Assembly: GCA_003344405.1 (NCBI GenBank)
Contig: NOWV01000261.1
Location: 1 to 64,000 of the forward strand
Length of the DNA: 64,000 nt
Direction of reading: 5' to 3'
Origin: Trichoplax sp. H2
Lineage: Eukaryota > Placozoa > Uniplacotomia > Trichoplacea
A program made the position numbers and the translations under genes. The number at the start of each line of letters is the position of its first letter. Within the stretch, counting starts at the first letter, position 1. Shown in pieces: positions 55,888 through 64,000 of the stretch. Below the pieces are notes generated by a model that saw only the letters and a list, made by a program, of their open reading frames with translations, made no database searches and had not been told where the DNA came from.

Positions 55888-56251
55888 AAACCGTATGGCT
55901 CTAGACTTATCAACAACGTAATTAATCAATTGCATTAAACGGGTAAATTAATAGAAAGTCCAAATCATGGCTTTATAGCTAAGTTGTCAAGTACCATCAA
56001 ATTGTTCCATAAACTTACCTTTAAGAATTTAAAAAGCAAATTACCGTAGTAAACTACGATTTCTTGCAAAATGGAAAGTCGGCGACGTCCACTTTGTCTA
56101 CAAACTTTAAAATCGAAATTTTTATTCGAGAGTCCAATCTTAATTAGTTATACTTCACTTGCATTTTTGGATTCTTTGCCAGGACAAGAAAAGACAAAAA
56201 CCATAAAGCGATTAAGGAATTAGGTCTAGCTGTAATAACATTAACTAAAGC

Positions 56252-59200
56252 ATGGGTTGGAAGATGAAATTCAATTCAAGGATCATCCTTTTTGCCACCT
56301 TGTGCATGATATTGTTGCACTATATCGTCGAAGGTTTACATGCTCGACGGCTTCGATATCGACAAAATCACGGACTCCATCGTAAGCGAAGATGGCCTAC
56401 CGTTACTTCTTCCGATTATAACTTTGCAGGTACATATGGACAAAATCGTTAGTGTCCTTATTTGAGTCTTCTTGTTTGATGTCTGTCTCACTGGATAATA
56501 AAACGAGCATTCCCATGCATGAAATAGAAAGAAGTTAATTGGATGTATTTTAATCAAGCCTACTCAACGTTTTCAATCCTTGTCTAGCACAACCGGTTTT
56601 CTACTCTATCTGTAACTTCGACCTTGATACGTGCGGGTGGAATCAGCTTAAAGTCATCGATTTTTTAGATTGGGAACGAAAACTTCATCGACAGGAACAT
56701 TCCCCTAGTAATGGTAAGTTGAACTTATATTTACCATCATTCCGACCTGGATTTCACTATCGAATCAGTTTTACTTGGAGAAAGAGCGCTGTTCACTATT
56801 TCATGATCATGTTCGCAATTTCAATTTTTATTGCTCAGGTACGAATTATTTTATGGCCATTCAAGAGATGGAGGCCTATGTTGATGAATATGCCGATCTC
56901 ATCAGCCCACCTTTGCTGCTGACTACGAATACTACTAAAGTGAAGGTGAATAGGATGATCATAAGGTCGAACCTTTATATCCACGTTTACTCTTGTTCGT
57001 TCAAAACTAAGGCTAAGAGAATAAGCTGTATCATCATTTAAAATTATTGACACTGTCTTGCTGTAGCCATCTTATGCTGCTGAAAGCCCAATGGTGCTTG
57101 CTTCCCTTAATGAATGCCAACATGCTCAAATTTTGTGGCAATATTTTCACTTAGGTTTCCTTTTCCTACTATGCAAATGGAAATTCCCAAGGTAGAGCTG
57201 ACATCTTTGTTATGTACCCTAGATATGATACCAAGTTGTATTTAATAGGCAGAGTAACTCCCACTTCCCAACGAAATTGGAGACATTACTCCTGCCGGAG
57301 TTTCACACCAAAATATAGCCGATATCGTGTAAGTAATTTAATAGAAACATTTGGACTTGAGGTCGACAAAACTAAGGAATACAGTGGAAATAATTGTGAA
57401 AGCGAAATTTTAATAATTTTCATGTAAAAAATGACGCTAGTAGAACAAAGTTCTGTGACCTTTCAAAGCGATGATCGGTTGAATATTTTACCAGTAAACC
57501 TGCTCTAGATCTGTACGTAGTCTATGCAGTCTCTTGACAAATTAAATCTCGAAAAGCCGTATGATATCAATCTACTAGGAATATCTGTCCTGTTTAATTA
57601 GTAAAGCTTTCCCTATCGCGTAGTCGATGCAGTGACTTTGACAAGTTAAATCTCGAAAAGCCATATCATTGCAGTCTACTAGGAATATCATTGCGGTATA
57701 CATGTTTCAGAACCCAATTTCTCCGGTCATGATTAGACTAGTCTACTGAAAGTTAAAAAATAGTCAAATTTTGCCCTATTCTCTAAAACGACATGCTTCA
57801 ATAAAACATGGGTAGTATTAGGTACCATGGAATAACCAATTTCTATTTTGTATATCCATGCATATCATTGACTAAATCTAAGAAGTAATGTCCTTGCCAT
57901 TGCCTTGAACTATAATAACAACCTAATTCTTTACTAAATAAAGATTATTCTTCGTGGAGTTCTCAGACAAGTATCACGCGCTAATAACTTTGCAATTGAT
58001 GATGTAACGGTCATCCCAATAGGTAAGCCATGAATGATTTCGATCAATAAGTCTTTGCGTATATTACCTATTTACTCGTGATATATCTTGATGACTTAGC
58101 GATCATAACAATTGATACTTCAATTTAGAAACAACTTGCTATACCAATAACGGCGAATTTTATCGGGGCTCCATCAGTACAACTGAGAAGGGCCAGCAAT
58201 GCATATCCTGGAGTTCTAAATCGCTTGTGGATTCACAGTTTCACCAAACTAATTATTCTCATCCGACTTTGGTATCCAACTACTGCAGAAATGTAAATGG
58301 AACAAGACAAAAGCCTTGGTGTTATATCCATGAATCGAACAACAAATGGCAATATTGTAATATACCAAAATGTAATCCAATCCCTCCCACGGACCCGCCA
58401 TATCCTTTAGGAAGTCGGCACTTTTTAAATTTGCTAGTGTCTTTTCTGATTTTCTTGCATTGTCGGTATACTGTAGAGATTGTTGAACTTTTCATAATTT
58501 TTTTATCACTTCCCAAGGTCGAAACCCGATAGCTTTAGTGAGCTACGATAGAGGTCTTCGAAATATTGGCCGATTGGTCATTTATCATGATCAAAAATGG
58601 GGCACGGTGCACAATGTTGGAATATCAGAAGCTGTTATTGGTATATTATGTAAACACTTCGGCTTTGATGCAAAAGGATCCTTGTGGAGTATGTTAAGGC
58701 TGATGGAATAGACTAGTGTAACTGTAATAATTAAGTTCTCAATCTGTGATCACATCTCTATATTACATAAATTTATGATTAGAAAATGACTCTTGGTTTG
58801 AAGTTGAAGATCAACCTGTCTGGCTGAATTCTTCTAACATCAACTGCCCAAATTCTGCAACGTCGTTGTCAGCATGCACTATAGGACCATGGAACAGCCC
58901 GTGGCGTAAATCAAGGGATATATGGATTGAATGCTATTCTGTTGCTACATCTACTGGTTAGATAATCAATAGTTATTTCGAAAAATGTATAGTAATTTCT
59001 CGCCGCTGGGTGCTGACTGATGTGATGATGTAGATGAAATCAATTGACACGTAGCGTAGTGCCAAGTAAATTTATCTTTTCTAGTTAAACATGGTATTAG
59101 CATGCTATGCAATCATAGACTACAGTTCAATATATATTAATTGGCCAAAATGGTTGCAATCAATTTCTTAAATCGATCATTTTTTATAATGTTGACTAAT

Positions 59201-61171
59201 TGGTATTAGATTTTGACTAATTCTTATTTACCGCTAGTTGCGTAATGATGAACTATTTTCATCTTTATCTATCAGCAGATTATACTACGATCAAATCTCC
59301 GCTGACTAATATGACAGTATCTCCAATCTTATCAAAGACACCTTCAACACTTATTTCTTCATATTCCACTTCATTTAGCGTTTTAGCCAAGGCATATCGG
59401 CTATCTATAATGGGTGGAAAGAATGCGACTAGTGGTATGCTCTATGTTAGAGGCAATAATCAAAATGGGACTGTCTGTTCGCCATTTTGGGATCTTAATA
59501 GCGCAGACGTTGTTTGTCGCCAAATGGGATTCATTGGCGCTTATTCCGTAAAAGGTTCGCCCTTTAATTCTATACAGCTTAAAGATTAACTAACTCATGA
59601 TTTATCATCGCTACCGTGATAAGCCAATAGTACTAAATACAAGTTATACATGTTGTAAATTATTATTAGTTGTTCTTCGACAATTCCCGATAACCTCATC
59701 CTTAATAAGTCGTATCGACTGCCATGGTTACGAAAGTTCAGTAAATCAATGCAACGTAAAAGCGTCCCTACATTCCACCGATTGCCCTTTGTCTGATATT
59801 GCTAGGATTTCCTGCAATGATGGACAAGAAAATTACAGTTCGTAACCGATATAGCTAATGACTGCATTTGATTAAGTTGAATTATTAATTATTTTTAAGC
59901 GTAAAGATAATTAATAAGTACCGGATTATGTACTATACCACTAAATTAAATATTTTTTAGCCAGCGCAAACAATCCCTGCTATTGTTCGTTCAGTCACGG
60001 ATTTTGTGGATGGAAAAATAACGGGAGTAGGAGCTGGTTTTGGCATGCTGCCGATTCAAGGAAGTACTCTATGCTACCCAATGGTAAAGTACAAATAAAC
60101 AATACTGAAATACCCATTGAATTACTTGACTTCGAATTCTGTATCCTAAAAGAAAATATTAAATGTGACAATGTACTATTTTGATTATATGATCTAATTG
60201 GCATCTTAGATAGATCGTATATTGCATTGCTAAAGCTAGAATCATTTGACGGTCCTCTTGAAGGGATTTTAGTCAGTCCACTTCTGAAAAGAGGTGGTTC
60301 ATCGATTTACGTAAGAATTCTTACAGCAATTGTTTGATCGTAGAATGAATTAGAAGACATTCAATGGATTTTTAGGAAATTAGTTGACTAATAGACGCCA
60401 TCTTAATAACCGTATGTGTTGTAGGTAACTTTCCGATATTATATCACAAGTTATACTTTTGATAGCTTAGAAGTCGAATATGCAACCTTAGATGGAAGCT
60501 TTTCGACCTTGTACCGTAGATTGCTTGATACTGGTGCCTTAAATACTTGGCATTTTAGCAAGACACTTCCGCTACCCGCTGGCTTATCGCCATTTCAAGT
60601 ATGTTCTTTCTTGCGGTATTTTGTCAGTAACATAAACCATTATACATTGTGATTTGAAAATCTCACGATTTCTATTAATTACGAATTATTCATCAATGCT
60701 TTTCCAATGCTCAACAATTAATTATGACACTCGCTTCTGTTGTTAAAATATGAATTGATTTTTAGTCAATATGAAGAACAAATGACTATTTTGTTAAGTC
60801 TTTGTGGCTTTTTGTTAGATTCGATTTATTTGCAAGGCTGTAAATAATATAAATTCCTACAGAAGTGTTGTGGCACTAACTGACATGAGGATAATTGGGG
60901 CTCATTACTTAGACCTACGTGAGTTATTTTAGTAAATTTTAATTTGAGAGTTAGTGATCACTCTCCATGATATTTTCATACCTTCGTAAACTGGATTTTA
61001 ATTTATAACATTGACATTATAGCGACGCCAAAGCATAGCTCTATAATTGGTATTACCGTTGGTTGCTCCATCGGTGTCATTATTATCGGTTTCCTAGTGT
61101 ATTTCTTTTGGTCATCAATAAAACAGAAAAGAGATGATGGACCTTCAGTTACAAGGACTTGTCGAGCATGA
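56252..61171 (+). CDS. R5: MAM/kringle/SRCR2/MAM single-pass receptor with short tail, complete
   Basis: Fifteen exons, 795 residues: 56252-56429, 56588-56713, 56839-56945, 57155-57328, 57944-58022, 58129-58413, 58518-58688, 58783-58956, 59276-59554, 59670-59837, 59961-60083, 60210-60310, 60425-60598, 60819-60918, 61023-61171. Order: signal peptide, HRKRR ending at 47, YNFAG, MAM1 (60-221, CNFDLDTCGW), kringle (222-316, YCRNVNG, KPWCY), SRCR1 (317-431), SRCR2 (432-580) preceded by a Ser/Thr-rich linker of about 40 residues, MAM2 (581-746, CSFSHGFCGW), TM (about 753-776, IGITVGCSIGVIIIG), and a tail of only about 20 residues ending RTCRA. It lacks LRR caps and PPxY. SRCR1 lacks Cys at WGTVH and after PWNS. 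The kringle exon must use a weak GTCGGC donor. It is the most diverged complete member; loss of tail exons is likely. Confidence 0.84.
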
Positions 61172-64000
61172 AACAGTAAGCCATGTAAGGGGCAACTTGG
61201 TAGGTGTGGAACTTAGGATTAGGTACCAAGGCTTATCGAAATATGTACACCTTTTAAACTGCTTATAAAATGATATTGCAAATACGAAATAATTAAGTTT
61301 GGATAGATTTTTTAAACGCAGTCCTTTAAGCCCTCTTGTTTCTCAACCGCAAATGTTGTGTTTGATGTTGATAGAGTTGAGTTATGTTTATCAAAGTCTT
61401 AATTTTCTAATTGACTGGTGGTTCTAAGCATACAGATCAGCGGTAATGAGTTCATTCCTGAATCTCAACTCGGAAACCGTGACCAAAGTCAAAACAATTC
61501 TTAAATATTACTTTGATTGTGATTGTATTAACCCATTAAAAAGTAATTTTTAAATTGTAGAATGCAGTTAAATTTTGATAAATCATGGTTTGTGTTCGAA
61601 GTTATTTGTAATTGATTTTCCATCGCGGAGTGAATCGTAGTAATAAATTATTTTGAAAATTTACAACACGTCACGCATGATGTTCATGAATTCATTGGTG
61701 CAATGTTTGCGGCAACATTATATTTTACGATTGTCATAATCTGATATTCTATTTTAGCCAAAGTTACAACAGTAAACGAAATCGATGTGATCTTGAAATC
61801 TATAATTTGTTCAGATCGTTTAGTTTAGGACAGTAAACCGATATAATTATACCGTGTTTGCCGTCAATAGTATTAATCTGGCATACACATGGCGGTGTTC
61901 CCGCATTCATTCAATGCAATTATGGTCAAGTACGTACGATTATATAGAAGTCTGCTGCAAACTAGTTAAACTGACAATATGTGTTCGTTACATTTTTAAG
62001 CGAATCCCTCAAATGTTCAAAGCAATTGAAGAATAAAATCTGCGAACTAGTTTCACTTTGTAAAAGCAATTACATCGTACCTACATCACTATATTTTCAT
62101 TTACTGCGGCGTAACCGTTAATCAATAAACAAGTTAACGCAGATATAATTTCACCTCTTAATTGTACTTTATACAGCACATGCCTAAATCTGAATACTTA
62201 GCAACATTTTTAGAGTTCTACCAAAACTTATTAGTTATTAATTTCGGCTGTTTTCTGAAGTCAATGTTAGTTATATTAATAAAAGACTATCTTAAGTGTT
62301 TCGCATAAACTGACCTACTGCTTGATAAGTCTTACTATCGCTTTACTATTTTTAATCTGACTTCTACTATAAATAGATCACCCTTTAGAAAGTGATAACT
62401 ACAATATATTGTAGTACGCGTATGCGTACAACCAGGATATAAATATTGAGCACAGAATTCCATGAATTGACCCTGAAATTCATCTACTCGTAAACAAGCG
62501 TTACAATCACTAGATACTAGAGAGGTTAAGGGTTCCTTTTATCATAAAAATAGCGACCTTTATTACTCTAAAGCGCTAATATAGCTCCAACTGCCTGTAT
62601 AGTCACAATTCCTCGTGGCATTCGCCAAAAACTCCTTTTATAGCCTACTGACAGTGCACCATCAGATGATATACTCCATATAAAACTGTACAGTATTATA
62701 CAATACCATTAGTTTAGATAGTGTTACGTTACACCAGGTAACTATCAGAACATAGCAGTATGATTAGAAGTATGTATCAACAAGTAATTATATTTCCTTA
62801 GCAATTTATTTTATTTATTGAATTTATTAATTATTCATGACGGCATTTGTATCGCTTTCAATTCTTCCACGAAACATCATTTAGTGTAATATAGCTGTTT
62901 GTCGAGCGAAGAATTAACCAATTACTATAACACAATTGCCAATTGAATAAAAATAAAGTCAGAAATAAATGTATACATTAATTTTATCAAGTAGATGACT
63001 AAATACGTTTTATTTAGCATAACCTTCTTCGGGAGGCAAGCATCATCACATATTCACTACAGTTGTCGCTTATAATATAAATTGTAGTTCTTGAACACAA
63101 GTAGATGCTACCCAAAACGGCCGCCGTTACCTGTTCATACCTTAATTGTAATTCAATCCGTATATGTACCAGTATTATAAATAGACTTATCAATAAAATT
63201 TCATCAATCTTAAATTTAGAGCACTTGTTTCGTAACAACATATCGGCCATGATGCTTTAATTATATTAACCGACGTAGTGACTAAAGAACTCTAGCTATA
63301 TGTATAGCTGAATAAATATCAGTATTTTACAATAGAGATTAATGAAATAATAAGTTAATCAAAGTCTTTTCGATGCAAGTTGGAAATGGAGTTGGTCAAG
63401 CATTAAATTAATGTAACCATAGTAATTTAGCTTTACTCGTATCTATAAACTATATTACAGGGGTTTATATATTGTTTATAAGTACAGATATTTTTACTGA
63501 CAGAATATACTGTTCTAGCATTTCTTTTGATAAATGGTATTATTTAGTCCACGACAGCATTAACTTTTGTTACTTTAACTAGAGGGCCTATAAAAGGGTT
63601 TTTGGTCTGTTCCTTAGCTAAATGAATATGGAATAAAAGTTAAGTAAAACTGAGCATTTGGCTAATCATTAAATTGAGTTAATGCAATTTATGTTGCATA
63701 TTATTTAAGAATTTGAATTGAGTATATCGATGCGTACATACAATGCTATTTATACACAATCAGACATTTCCATTGGTTTGTATCTCTGAAAAATTTATGA
63801 AAAGGTACTTTATCAATTAGACCATGAAGCATTGAACTTGTTACTTCTAGCTAACTTATCTATAATAGACCAATGAATTTTCGTAAACGACTTGGCTAAA
63901 TTGGCATGAGTAATGATACTAAGCTAATGAATCTTTCGACTTACTAATATACCGTATTTTGATGCAATAGTCCAATTACTGTAATAGAATAGATATCTAT
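61172..64000. other. Intergenic to window end; no further receptor exon seen
   Basis: I looked for the Pro-rich and PPxY tail exons missing from R5 and for a next array member and found neither. Short frames at 61854-62036 (+) and 63014-63250 (-) have no domain signature. Confidence 0.45.

Larger units (their letters stand above)
52823..56251. other. Intergenic block of locally paired duplications
   Basis: No receptor exons. Four separate direct-repeat pairs, listed below, sit within 2.3 kb. Minus-strand frames at 55301-55699 (132 codons) and 55711-55935 (74 codons) share aligned residues (for example SLIITIES versus RVIITNNY, both followed by LPF/IPF). They may be a decayed minus-strand gene with duplicated exons. 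I recognise no family. Confidence 0.4.

Noticed and set aside
55301-55935. Minus-strand frames as a GPCR (INPLL resembling the TM7 NPxxY)
   Set aside because: Tyr is missing from the motif, the order of hydrophobic segments does not fit seven helices, and the duplicate copy does not keep the motif.
9894-61171. Serine protease or plasminogen-like function suggested by the kringles
   Set aside because: No trypsin-like catalytic domain (no GDSGGP, no TAAHC) occurs in any gene, and all proteins end in a TM helix and tail.
1-64000. CRISPR arrays, bacterial operons, tRNA or rRNA genes
   Set aside because: No regularly spaced repeats, no tRNA cloverleaf or rRNA signature was noticed, and intron-split animal extracellular domains rule out a prokaryotic source.

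Overview
This is an AT-rich, intron-dense eukaryotic window, almost certainly from an early-branching metazoan. My best guess is a placozoan (Trichoplax/Hoilungia type). The basis is animal extracellular modules (MAM, kringle, SRCR, LRR caps), short GT-AG introns of about 80-900 bp, and no obvious transposons. Sponges and cnidarians are not excluded. Codons, introns and proteins were read by eye, without any similarity search.

The window is one tandem array of paralogous single-pass receptor genes, all on the + strand. Five are complete and I could reconstruct them exon by exon: R1 (9894-19307), R2 (24783-33303), R3 (37396-43112), R4 (45455-52018) and R5 (56252-61171). In each, the summed exons are divisible by three and end in a stop (985, 973, 864, 853 and 795 residues). 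The shared order is signal peptide, basic furin-like site, MAM, kringle, SRCR, SRCR, MAM, one transmembrane helix, cytoplasmic tail. R1 and R2 add an LRRNT cap and an LRRCT cap before the first MAM; R3-R5 do not. Intron phases are the same in every copy: each module is bounded by phase-1 introns. Four tails (R1-R4) end in an exon carrying a PPxY motif, the known WW-domain ligand.

Partial copies: a transmembrane-plus-tail 3' end (2842-3580, R0); downstream of it, an SRCR2-MAM2 piece with one nonsense codon (6091-7292, F1); and a heavily decayed whole-length relative of R1 (20734-23762, F2).

Layout: 1-2841 gap-flanking duplication and no clear gene; 2842-7292 R0 and F1; 7293-9893 intergenic; R1; F2; R2; 33304-37395 intergenic; R3; 43113-45454 intergenic; R4; a gap followed by a second copy of R4's last exon; 52823-56251 intergenic with four pairs of local direct repeats; R5; 61172-64000 no gene seen.

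Inference: the array looks like a birth-and-death family of cell-surface adhesion or recognition receptors, with a processed ectodomain and a tail that could recruit WW-domain proteins (Nedd4-type ligases or Hippo-pathway YAP-like proteins). The ligand and biological role cannot be told from sequence.
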